From Halopseudomonas pertucinogena (GTDB lineage: Bacteria; Pseudomonadota; Gammaproteobacteria; Pseudomonadales; Pseudomonadaceae), in NCBI RefSeq assembly GCF_014646575.1, contig NZ_BMNN01000002.1:240255-304254 (forward strand): a DNA stretch of 64,000 nt, read 5' to 3'. Positions 20,266 through 28,004 of the stretch are shown here, piece after piece. The notes beneath the pieces were generated by a model. The model was not told where the DNA came from and made no database searches. It saw only the letters and a program-made list of their open reading frames with translations. The position numbers were made by a program, and so were the translations under genes. Each line of letters starts with the position of its first letter. Position 1 is the stretch's first letter.

Positions 20266-21063
20266 TCAGAACCCCAGACTGGACAGCAGGTCGTCGACCT
20301 CATCCTGCCCCGACACAACGTCATCCCTCTTATCGGCATGAATCTGCGGACCTTCACCCTTTGATGCGGTTTTTTTATCCGTCGGCGCCGGCAGCTCGTG
20401 TTCGATGCCGGCAATGCGGTCGACCTGACCGGCCATGCGCACCAGATTCAGCAGGCTCTCTTCCACGTCGTGGACCAGCGTGATGACCCGCTTGATCACC
20501 TGCCCGGTCAGGTCCTGATAGTCCTGGGCCATGAGGATGTCATTGAGGTTGCGCGAGACCTCCTCGCTCTGCTGCTCGCTGCGCTGGAGGAAGGCCTGAA
20601 TGTTGCGCGACAGTTCGCGGAACTCCTCTGCGCTCAGCTCGCGGCGTTGCAGCCGTTGCCATTCGGCCCGCAGGGCAGCGGCCTCCCTGCCCATTTCGGC
20701 GACCACCGGGGCACTGTTCTCGACCAGGTCCATGGTCCGGTTGGCGGCCTTGTCGGTCAGCCGCACCACGTAGTCCAGGCGGTCGGAAGCGTCGGCGATC
20801 TTGGAATGCTCGGCACTGTCGGAGCCGAACGAGCGCGCTGTATCCAGCTGAAAACTGATGATCGAGTTGTGCAGTGCGCGGGCGAGCTTACCGACCTCGT
20901 AATAGAGGCCGCGGTCCCGGGCCTGGTTGATCTCGTGGATCACCATCACCGCTTCCCGGTAATCACCCTCTTCCAGGTAATCCACCAGCTTGCGGGCGTT
21001 GCTCTTGAGTGAATGCTCGAATTCCTCGGCGGTCGTCTGACCGGGATTACCACTCAGTACCAT
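20266..21063 (-). CDS. cheZ: Chemotaxis phosphatase CheZ
   Basis: Dephosphorylates CheY-P. About 265 residues, mostly long helices. The four-helix bundle carries the catalytic segment LMAQDYQDLTGQVIKR (Asp and Gln of DYQDLTGQ), and the C-terminus ends in EVDDLLSSLGF, the peptide that docks on CheY. I chose the ATG at 21063 (GGGGG upstream); a GTG at 21081 overlapping the cheY stop as GTGA is an alternative that adds six residues. It follows cheY, the standard order. Confidence 0.94.
   Translation of the reverse strand: MVLSGNPGQTTAEEFEHSLKSNARKLVDYLEEGDYREAVMVIHEINQARDRGLYYEVGKLARALHNSIISFQLDTARSFGSDSAEHSKIADASDRLDYVVRLTDKAANRTMDLVENSAPVVAEMGREAAALRAEWQRLQRRELSAEEFRELSRNIQAFLQRSEQQSEEVSRNLNDILMAQDYQDLTGQVIKRVITLVHDVEESLLNLVRMAGQVDRIAGIEHELPAPTDKKTASKGEGPQIHADKRDDVVSGQDEVDDLLSSLGF
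20312..20337 (-). promoter_or_regulatory. Possible internal sigma-28 promoter before cheA (weak)
   Basis: On the minus strand the exact -10 motif GCCGATAA occurs at 20330-20337 inside the 3' end of cheZ, about 75 bases upstream of the cheA start. The matching -35 position reads GAAGGTCC, only about half of the consensus TAAAGTTT. It may be coding chance (His-Ala-Asp-Lys). The interval is approximate. Confidence 0.2.
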
Positions 21064-21077
21064 GTCTGCCCCCGGTT

Positions 21078-21467
21078 TCACCTGGCGTCGATCCTTTCGA
21101 AGACCTTCTCGATCTTCTCCTTGAGCGCCTGGGCGGTGAACGGTTTGACCACATAACCGTTGACCCCCGCCTGGGCTGCCTCGATGATCTGGTCGCGCTT
21201 GGCTTCCGCGGTGACCATCAGTACCGGCAGGTGCTTCAGGCGCTCGTCCGCACGCACCGCGCGCAGCAGCTCGATCCCGCTCATGCCCGGCATGTTCCAG
21301 TCGGTCACCAGGAAGTCGAAGTTGCCGCTCTGCAGCATCGGCAGTGCGCTGGTGCCGTCATCCGCCTCGGCGGTATTGGTGAAGCCAAGGTCGCGCAGCA
21401 GATTCTTGATGATGCGCCTCATCGTCGAGAAATCGTCGACGATGAGAATTTTCATGTTCTTGTCCAA
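21078..21467 (-). CDS. cheY: Chemotaxis response regulator CheY
   Basis: Single-domain receiver that binds the flagellar switch when phosphorylated. It carries the acidic pocket VDDF, phosphoacceptor Asp56 (VTDWNMPGM), Thr in VTAEAKR and Lys in VVKPF. The best start is TTG at 21467: GGAGG lies five bases upstream. The ATG four codons later (MKILIVDD), which would give the familiar 125-residue length, is too far from that site. First gene after fliA; a perfect 8-base inverted repeat lies in the leader. Confidence 0.96.
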   Translation of the reverse strand: MDKNMKILIVDDFSTMRRIIKNLLRDLGFTNTAEADDGTSALPMLQSGNFDFLVTDWNMPGMSGIELLRAVRADERLKHLPVLMVTAEAKRDQIIEAAQAGVNGYVVKPFTAQALKEKIEKVFERIDAR

Positions 21468-21490
21468 TTAGACCTCCGTACAGACCTGAA

Positions 21491-21513
21491 GGAGTGCATC
21501 CATGGTGCACTCC
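21491..21513. promoter_or_regulatory. Perfect inverted repeat in the fliA-cheY gap
   Basis: GGAGTGCA and TGCACTCC pair across a 7-base loop, between the fliA stop and the cheY start. There is no T-run on either side, so it is not a standard terminator. It could be an mRNA stability element or a protein-binding site. Confidence 0.5.
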
Positions 21514-21552
21514 ACGAAACTGCCGCATGACCAGCAAAGGGATTGCAAAAAA

Positions 21553-22290
21553 TCAGTTGTCGAGCCAGTCCGCCATGCGTGCTCGCAGACGTGCGGCGCA
21601 CTGGCTGTGCAGCTGACTGACCCTGGACTCGCTGACGCCGAGAACGGCGCCAATCTCCTTGAGATTCATTTCTTCGTCGTAATACAGCGAGAGCACCAGC
21701 TGCTCGCGTTCCGGCAGCCGCTCTATCGCTTCGGCAAGCGCTTGGCGAAAACGTACATCCTGCAACCCCTCGAAGGGCTCCTCGTCGGTACCCAGCTCTC
21801 CCGGCGCGCCCCCTTCGAGCAGATCATCGAAGCTGAACAGCTTGCTGCCGGCGGTATCGTTGAGAATCGCGTAATAGTCCTCGAGGCTCATCTCCAGTTC
21901 GGCAGCAACCTCGTGATCTTTAGCATCACGGCCAAGACGGGCTTCAACCGTGCGGATGGCACCGGAGACAAGACGGGTATTGCGATGGACCGAGCGGGGG
22001 GCCCAGTCGCCCTTGCGCACATCGTCCAGCATGGCTCCGCGGATACGGATGCCGGCATAGGTCTCGAAACTCGCCCCCTTGCCGTGATCGAATTTGCGCG
22101 AGGCTTCCAGCAGGCCGATCATGCCGGCCTGGATCAGGTCATCGACCTGCACGCTGGACGGCAGGCGCGCCAGCATGTGATAGGCGATGCGTTTGACCAG
22201 CGGAGCGTATTCCTCCACCAGCCGATCCTGCGCGCTGGCAGCTCCCGCTGCCCGGGCGTAGGTGTTGGCGCCGCTTGAAACACTGCTCAT
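21553..22290 (-). CDS. fliA: Flagellar sigma factor FliA (sigma-28)
   Basis: RNA polymerase sigma-28 factor for late flagellar and chemotaxis genes, 245 residues. Region 2 is visible as DDLIQAGMIGLLEASRKFD and FETYAGIRIRGAMLDDVRK, region 3 in the middle, and region 4 as LPEREQLVLSLYYDEEMNL then IGAVLGVSESRVSQLHSQ. Its ATG overlaps the fleN stop (TGATG), showing translational coupling in flhA-flhF-fleN-fliA. A matching promoter lies before the chemoreceptor gene at 49 kb. FlgM, its usual antagonist, is not in the window. Confidence 0.97.
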   Translation of the reverse strand: MSSVSSGANTYARAAGAASAQDRLVEEYAPLVKRIAYHMLARLPSSVQVDDLIQAGMIGLLEASRKFDHGKGASFETYAGIRIRGAMLDDVRKGDWAPRSVHRNTRLVSGAIRTVEARLGRDAKDHEVAAELEMSLEDYYAILNDTAGSKLFSFDDLLEGGAPGELGTDEEPFEGLQDVRFRQALAEAIERLPEREQLVLSLYYDEEMNLKEIGAVLGVSESRVSQLHSQCAARLRARMADWLDN

Positions 22291-23111
22291 CAGTCGTTCC
22301 CGGTCCGTTGTACCAGCCGTTCGATGAAGAATTCGAGGTGACCCCTGGGGGTGGTCGGCAATGGCCAGGCGTCGACCTTGCGGGCGATGGTGCGCATGGC
22401 CAGCGACATCTTGCTGCGCGGGTAGAGATCGAAGTTGGCACGCTGCTTCTGGGCCGCCTTGCGTACCGACTCGTCGTAGGGCAAGGCCCCTACATACTGC
22501 AGGGCGACGTCAAGGAAGCGGTCGGACACCTGCAGCAGCTTGTTGAAGACGTTGTGCCCCTCCTGGGGGCTGTGAACCATGTTGGCCAGCACCCGGAAAC
22601 GGGTTACGCCATGGTCGCGGCTGAGCAGCTTGATGAGGGCGTAGGCATCGGTGATCGAGGTGGGCTCGTCACATACCACTACCACCACCTCCTGAGCAGC
22701 CCGGACGAAGCTGACAACCGAGTCGCCGATCCCCGCTGCGGTGTCGATCAGCAGCACATCCAGCTCGTCGCCGATGTCACTGAACGCCTGAATCAGACCG
22801 GCATGCTCGCGCGCCCCGAGATTGACCATTTCCGCGGCCCCGGAAGCGGCCGGCACGATGCGGATGCCACCCGGCCCGGTGACCAGCACATCACGCAGTG
22901 AACAGTTGCCGGCGAGCACGTCGGCAATGGTGGCATTGGGCCGCAGGCCCAGCTGGACATCCACGTTGGCCAATCCGAGGTCGGCATCCATCAGCACGAC
23001 CCGGCGGCCAAGCTCGGCCAGCGCCAGGGCAAGGTTGACCGAGACATTGGTCTTGCCCACGCCGCCCTTGCCGCCGGTGACTGCGATTACCTGAACCGAT
23101 TGATTGCCCAT
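22290..23111 (-). CDS. fleN: Flagellar number regulator FleN (FlhG)
   Basis: MinD/ParA-type ATPase that limits the number of polar flagella by restraining FleQ. The 273-residue protein has deviant Walker A GGKGGVGKTN (residues 13-22), VVLMDADLGLANVD, and the switch LLIDTAAGIGDSV. A C-terminal amphipathic region follows. It sits between flhF and fliA as in Pseudomonas, overlapping fliA by one base. It is one of three ParA-type ATPases in the window, with parC and the Mrp/ApbC carrier. Confidence 0.95.
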   Translation of the reverse strand: MGNQSVQVIAVTGGKGGVGKTNVSVNLALALAELGRRVVLMDADLGLANVDVQLGLRPNATIADVLAGNCSLRDVLVTGPGGIRIVPAASGAAEMVNLGAREHAGLIQAFSDIGDELDVLLIDTAAGIGDSVVSFVRAAQEVVVVVCDEPTSITDAYALIKLLSRDHGVTRFRVLANMVHSPQEGHNVFNKLLQVSDRFLDVALQYVGALPYDESVRKAAQKQRANFDLYPRSKMSLAMRTIARKVDAWPLPTTPRGHLEFFIERLVQRTGND

Positions 23112-23186
23112 CTATCTTTTGCCCTTGATCTGATCATCACGGAGTCGCTGGAAGACACCAGCACTCGCCGGTTTTCCAGTGTGCCC

Positions 23187-24539
23187 CTAACCTGCGCGCT
23201 GAGAGTGGAGTATACCGGCAAATACGTCCGCCATGGTCTGGTCCTCGGCCATCTCGTTGCCCACCAGACCTACGGCACGACTGACCAGCTGGTGGCCGAC
23301 ACCGCGGGAAATGTCGTCGGGAATGCGCTGGCCATCTGCTATATAGGCTACCGGCAGACGCTGCTCCATGGCCAGCCCGATTGCCTCACCGAGACTGCCG
23401 GCTTCGTCGACCTTGGTCAGGATGCAGCCGGCCAGGTCGCAGCTGCGGTAATTGTGCCAGGCGGCCTTGAGTACCCGGTACTGGCTGGTGGCGGCCAGCA
23501 CCAGCAGGGTACGCAGCCGCGCACCCTGGGCCGCCAGCTCCGCCAGCTGACCACGCAGCTGCGGGTCACGAGCCTGCAGGCCGGCGGTATCGACCAGTAC
23601 CAGACGCTTGCCAGCGAACTCGTCCAGCACATCCTGCAGGCTGTTCTGCTCGTCGACCACGCGCACCGGCACATTGAGGATGCGACCAAGGGTACGCAGC
23701 TGCTCGTGGGCACCGATACGGAAGGTGTCCATGGTCACCAGCGCCACATGCTGGCTGCCGTGCTTGAGCACGTAACGGGCCGCCAGCTTGCCGAGGGTGG
23801 TGGTCTTGCCGGCGCCGGTCGGGCCGACCAGGGCAATCACTCCACCCTCGTCGATCAGCTCCTCGCGCATCACCGGGATACCCTGGGCCAGGTGGGCCAG
23901 CAGCATGCGCCAGGCCTGGCGGGGCTCGGTCACCTCTTCCACCCGGGCGAGCAGATCCTTGCACAGCTCCGGCGGCAGGCCCAGCTGCACCAGCCGGCGC
24001 CAGAGACTGGCCTGGCGCGGCTGGGTACGGCTGACCTGGCCCCAGGCGAGCCCGCCCAGCTGGGATTCCAGCAGATCCCGCAGACCGGCGATTTCGGAAC
24101 GCATGTCATCCAGATTGTCCATACCTGCCGGCGCAGCATTCCGGGAGTCCGGCGCAACAGCGGCCGGCGCCGCCGGAGCTGCTGCTTCGCTGTTGAGGCG
24201 GTCCAGCAGATCGCGCGCCACCGGCGAGCCCTGTTCGGCGGCCTGACGCATGCTGTCACCGAACAGCTGGCGGTTGACGCTGGGGCCCTCGCTGGGACGC
24301 TCGCCGGCCTGCAGGCTGGCGCGGGCGCTGAGAATGCGCTCCTGGGTCTTCTTCAGCTCGGTATCCAGGCCGGGGGTCGGCGGCGTCAGGCGCGGCGCTT
24401 CATAGTCCAGCGCAGCGGTCAGCTCGATACCACCGGCCACCCGGCGGTTGGCGATGATGGAGGCTTCCGGGCCCATTTCATCGCGCACCAGTTTCATGGC
24501 AGAGCGCATATCCGCTGCAAAAAAACGCTTCACTCTCAT
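23187..24539 (-). CDS. flhF: Flagellar biosynthesis GTPase FlhF
   Basis: SRP-type GTPase that sets the polar site of flagellum assembly. It is 450 residues: a basic N-terminal region (MRVKRFFAADMRSAMKLVRDE), a variable Ala/Pro-rich middle (about 60-160), an N domain, and the G domain with P-loop GPTGAGKTTT, DTFRIGAHEQL, VDTAGL and ILTKVDEAGS. It follows flhA by about 20 bases and precedes fleN. FlhF and FleN act in opposition on flagellar number. Confidence 0.96.
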   Translation of the reverse strand: MRVKRFFAADMRSAMKLVRDEMGPEASIIANRRVAGGIELTAALDYEAPRLTPPTPGLDTELKKTQERILSARASLQAGERPSEGPSVNRQLFGDSMRQAAEQGSPVARDLLDRLNSEAAAPAAPAAVAPDSRNAAPAGMDNLDDMRSEIAGLRDLLESQLGGLAWGQVSRTQPRQASLWRRLVQLGLPPELCKDLLARVEEVTEPRQAWRMLLAHLAQGIPVMREELIDEGGVIALVGPTGAGKTTTLGKLAARYVLKHGSQHVALVTMDTFRIGAHEQLRTLGRILNVPVRVVDEQNSLQDVLDEFAGKRLVLVDTAGLQARDPQLRGQLAELAAQGARLRTLLVLAATSQYRVLKAAWHNYRSCDLAGCILTKVDEAGSLGEAIGLAMEQRLPVAYIADGQRIPDDISRGVGHQLVSRAVGLVGNEMAEDQTMADVFAGILHSQRAG

Positions 24540-24559
24540 GGCCTGACCTCACCTGTTAA

Positions 24560-26686
24560 TCAATTCTGTCCGACAGTGGCAACGATGGTGACCTGCTTGC
24601 TGTCCGGAATTTCCTGGTACGACAAGACATTGGCGCCGGGGGCGGCGTAGCGCACGAACTTCGCCATCATGTTGCGAATCGGCCCTGCCACCAGCAGGAT
24701 GGCCGGCTTGCCCTGCATTTCCTGACGCTGAACCATGTCCGCCAGCGAACGTTGCAGTTTCTCCGCCATGCCCGGTTCCAGAAGAATGCCGTCATCGTTG
24801 CCCTGTCCGGCCTTCTGCATGCTCTGAAGCAATATCTGTTCCAGTTTCGGGTCAAGGGTGATCACAGGCAGCTCCGCCTCAAGCCCCACGAGGCTCTGGA
24901 CGATGGAACGGGACAGCGCGATGCGCACCGCCGAAATCAGCGCGCCGGTATCTTGACTCTTGCCCGACTGGTTGGCGATGGCCTCGGCAATGGTCCGGAT
25001 GTCGCGCACCGGCACCTGCTCCTGCAACAGCCCCTGCAGCACCTTGAGCAGGCCGGACAGGGAAATGATGCCTGGCACCAGCTCCTCGGCCAGCTTCGGC
25101 GAGGCCTTGGCCAGCACCTTGAGCAGCTGCTGAACCTCCTCGTGTCCCAGCAGCTCATGGGAATGCTTGAACAGGATCTGATTCAGGTGGGTGGCCACCA
25201 CGGTGCTGACATCCACCACGGTATAGCCCAGCGACTGGGCCTGGTCCTTCTGGCCCGGGTCGATCCAGACCGCATCCAGGCCGAAGGCCGGGTCCTTCCC
25301 GGGGATGCCCTTGATCTCGCCGAACACCTGGCCGGGGTTGATCGCCAGTTCCCGATCGGCATACACCTCGGCCTCGGCTACCCCCACGCCCATCAGGGTG
25401 ATGCGGTAGACGTTGGGCGCCAGGTCCAGATTGTCGCGGATATGCACCGAAGGCATGAGAAAGCCCAGATCCTGGGACAGCTTCTTGCGGATACCCTTGA
25501 TCCGCGCCAGCAACTGACCGCCCTGGCTGCGGTCCACCAGCGGGATCAGCCGATAGCCGACCTCCAGCCCGACCATGTCCACCGGGGTCACGTCATCCCA
25601 GCCCAGCTCGCGGTTTTCCGGGCGCTGCAGCGCCGGCAGCTGCGCCTTCTGCTCTTCGGCGGCCTTCTCCTCGGCGGCCTTGATCTTCTGGCGCTGGGCA
25701 ATGAACCAGGCACCCCCGGCGGCCAGCGCGCCCAGACTGATGAAGGACAGGTGCGGCATGCCGGGAATGAGCCCCATGATGACCAGGATAGCGGCAGCAA
25801 TACCCAGCGCCTTGGGCGAGGCGAACATCTGGCGCTTGACCTGCGAGCCCATGTCCTCGGAGGTGGACACCCGGGTCACCATGATCGCCGCGGCGGTTGA
25901 CAGCAGCAGCGAGGGAATCTGCGCCACCAGACCGTCACCGATGGTCAGCAACACATAGATGTGCCCGGCTTCGGTGAAGCTGAGACCGTGCTGCCCCATG
26001 CCGATGGCCAGACCACCGATGACGTTGATGAACAGAATCAGCAGACCGGCGACAGCGTCGCCGCGCACGAACTTGCTGGCACCATCCATGGAGCCGTAGA
26101 AGTCCGCCTCCTGGGCAACTTCCAGACGCCGGCGCTTGGCCTCGTCCTGATCGATCAGCCCGGCGTTGAGGTCCGCGTCGATAGCCATCTGCTTGCCGGG
26201 CATGGCATCCAGGGTGAAGCGGGCACTGACCTCGGAAATCCGCCCCGCACCCTTGGTCACCACCACAAAGTTGATGACCATCAGGATGATGAACACCACC
26301 AGACCGACAACGAAGCTGCCGCCGACCACCACCTCGCCGAAGGCCTGGATCACCTTGCCGGCGGCTTCCGGCCCCTCGTGACCGTAGAGCAGCACCACCC
26401 GGGTGGACGCCACGTTCAGCGCCAGTCGCAGCAGAGTGGCAACCAGCAGCACGGTGGGGAAGGCGGCAAAGTCCAGGGGACGCAACGCATAGGCGCAGAC
26501 CAGCAGTACTACCAGCGACAGGGCAATATTGAAGGTGAAGAAGACATCCAGCAGAAAAGGCGGAATCGGCAGCATCATCATGCCGAGCATGGCCAGCAGC
26601 AGGATCGGCACACCAAGACTGCCATGGCGCAATCCGGCGAGGCCGCTGCGCATGTTGGTCAATATCTGATTCGGATTGGCGGCCAT
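24560..26686 (-). CDS. flhA: Flagellar export gate protein FlhA
   Basis: Large subunit of the flagellar type III export gate in the inner membrane, 708 residues. Eight transmembrane helices fill the first 330 residues, with the conserved cytoplasmic FHIPEP-type loop (KGAGRISEVSARFTLDAMPG, KQMAIDADLNAGLID). The C-terminal half is the cytoplasmic ring domain that docks chaperone-substrate complexes. I chose the ATG at 26686 (MAANPNQILTNMRSG); a GTG at 26731 is open but lacks a ribosome-binding site. A sigma-54 type promoter lies about 60-75 bases upstream. Confidence 0.96.
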   Translation of the reverse strand: MAANPNQILTNMRSGLAGLRHGSLGVPILLLAMLGMMMLPIPPFLLDVFFTFNIALSLVVLLVCAYALRPLDFAAFPTVLLVATLLRLALNVASTRVVLLYGHEGPEAAGKVIQAFGEVVVGGSFVVGLVVFIILMVINFVVVTKGAGRISEVSARFTLDAMPGKQMAIDADLNAGLIDQDEAKRRRLEVAQEADFYGSMDGASKFVRGDAVAGLLILFINVIGGLAIGMGQHGLSFTEAGHIYVLLTIGDGLVAQIPSLLLSTAAAIMVTRVSTSEDMGSQVKRQMFASPKALGIAAAILVIMGLIPGMPHLSFISLGALAAGGAWFIAQRQKIKAAEEKAAEEQKAQLPALQRPENRELGWDDVTPVDMVGLEVGYRLIPLVDRSQGGQLLARIKGIRKKLSQDLGFLMPSVHIRDNLDLAPNVYRITLMGVGVAEAEVYADRELAINPGQVFGEIKGIPGKDPAFGLDAVWIDPGQKDQAQSLGYTVVDVSTVVATHLNQILFKHSHELLGHEEVQQLLKVLAKASPKLAEELVPGIISLSGLLKVLQGLLQEQVPVRDIRTIAEAIANQSGKSQDTGALISAVRIALSRSIVQSLVGLEAELPVITLDPKLEQILLQSMQKAGQGNDDGILLEPGMAEKLQRSLADMVQRQEMQGKPAILLVAGPIRNMMAKFVRYAAPGANVLSYQEIPDSKQVTIVATVGQN

Positions 26687-26745
26687 GTTACGAGAGGTCC
26701 CTGAAACAATTAATTGACGTATAAGTTCCACTACGGAGTGTCAAA

Positions 26746-26760
26746 GCAAGAACTGTTCCA
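26746..26760 (-). promoter_or_regulatory. Sigma-54 promoter for the flhA operon
   Basis: The minus strand reads TGGAACAGTTCTTGC, matching the -24/-12 consensus TGGCACN5TTGC with the GG and GC pairs exactly 12 bases apart and TTGC intact. The predicted transcript start is near 26735, about 50 bases before the flhA ATG. Sigma-54 with FleQ is the known control of flhA in Pseudomonas. Confidence 0.8.
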
Positions 26761-26853
26761 CAAATCTGGCGGATGAATCCGCGCGCACGGCAGGATTGCC
26801 GTAACATCGCCGGAGTGACCGACCCGAGTAGTTCTCATTCCTGTGAGATTCAC

Positions 26854-27996
26854 ATGCGCGCCATCCCCGTACTGCTTCTGACGACCTGTCTGGCTGGTTG
26901 CGCTGGGCTGCAAGGCGGCCTTTCCGGCGCCAATGACGCTGCCGGCCCGCTCCACGACGAAGCGGAACGCCTGCTGGATCAGGCCCGCATCGATCCGCTT
27001 ACCGACTTCCTTCAGCGGCATGCCAGCCACTCCCGGGACCGCGATTACCAGCGCATCGCCCGGGAGCGGGACAGTCGCTGCCGGGCGATCGGCACCCGCT
27101 ACGCCAGACAGCCAGCCAGCATCGAAACCCTGAATATGTTGCGCCGCGGTTACGCCCGTTCCTGCCCGGAGCAGGTGGAAGCCTTCGCCCGCCGGGTAGC
27201 GAGCCGTCCCGCTGAGCCGGAAACCGAATCGACGCGCACTCCCATTGCGGCGCAAGCTCAGCCCGAGCGGTCGCCCGTGGCGCCCGGCACCGGCGATTGC
27301 TATCTGCTGTACGCCATCCGCAACTATCAGCAGGGCATCCCCGCCTGTGAATCCGCAGCCGCCACCGGCGATCCCAAGGCCCAGCACCACCTTGCGACCA
27401 TGCTGCGCAACCACTCCCCTGCAGATTCACTGCGCTGGGCCCGTCAATCCGCTGACCGCGGCCACGCACCGGGACAATTGCTGCTGGCCGAACTCTACCA
27501 GCAGGGCCAGGGGGTGGAAGCCGACCCGGCCCGCGCGCTCGAGCTGCTTGAGGCTGCGGCCCGGCAGGGTCTGGCCGAGGCCCAGTATCAGACCGGGATG
27601 GCCTGGCTGGAGGGCGTGGGTACCGAAGCCGACGCGGAGATGGCGCTGCGCTGGCTCGAGCGCTCAGCGGGGCAGGATGAAACCCGCGCCCAGCTGCAGC
27701 TGGCAAAGATGTATTTCGGCGTATCCGGGCCGCAGCAGGCCGCCGCACGCCAGTGGCTTCGCCGAGCAGCCAGCCGAGGCTCGGCCAGCGCCCAGTACCA
27801 GCTCGGCATGAGCTATCTCGAAGGTACCGGCGGGCCTGCCGATCCGCTTGAGGCCTACGTCTGGCTGAGCCATGCGCTGCTCAACGGGGAGCGCCGGGCG
27901 GCGGCCGGGGTGGAACAGCTCGCCGGCCAACTCAGCGCCCGCCAGCTGGAGATTGCCCGCCAGCGGATCAACGATGGCACCCAGGGGCGCTACTGA
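26854..27996 (+). CDS. Sel1-repeat lipoprotein
   Basis: A 380-residue predicted lipoprotein. The start at 26854 gives a signal peptide with lipobox LAGC (cysteine about residue 16). The C-terminal two thirds (about 145-355) hold about five Sel1-like repeats, helical pairs with patterns such as LLLAELYQQGQGVEADPARA and AQYQTGMAWLEGVGTEADAE. Such repeats bind protein partners. It is divergent from flhA and nine bases upstream of a GGDEF-like/EAL gene, so the two probably form one transcript and may share a signalling task. No closer function can be assigned. Confidence 0.8.
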   Translation: MRAIPVLLLTTCLAGCAGLQGGLSGANDAAGPLHDEAERLLDQARIDPLTDFLQRHASHSRDRDYQRIARERDSRCRAIGTRYARQPASIETLNMLRRGYARSCPEQVEAFARRVASRPAEPETESTRTPIAAQAQPERSPVAPGTGDCYLLYAIRNYQQGIPACESAAATGDPKAQHHLATMLRNHSPADSLRWARQSADRGHAPGQLLLAELYQQGQGVEADPARALELLEAAARQGLAEAQYQTGMAWLEGVGTEADAEMALRWLERSAGQDETRAQLQLAKMYFGVSGPQQAAARQWLRRAASRGSASAQYQLGMSYLEGTGGPADPLEAYVWLSHALLNGERRAAAGVEQLAGQLSARQLEIARQRINDGTQGRY

Positions 27997-28004
27997 GGAA
28001 TCCC

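Noticed and set aside
18878-20341. 487-codon plus-strand frame
   Set aside because: Antisense to cheA and the end of cheZ; no domain and no ribosome-binding site.
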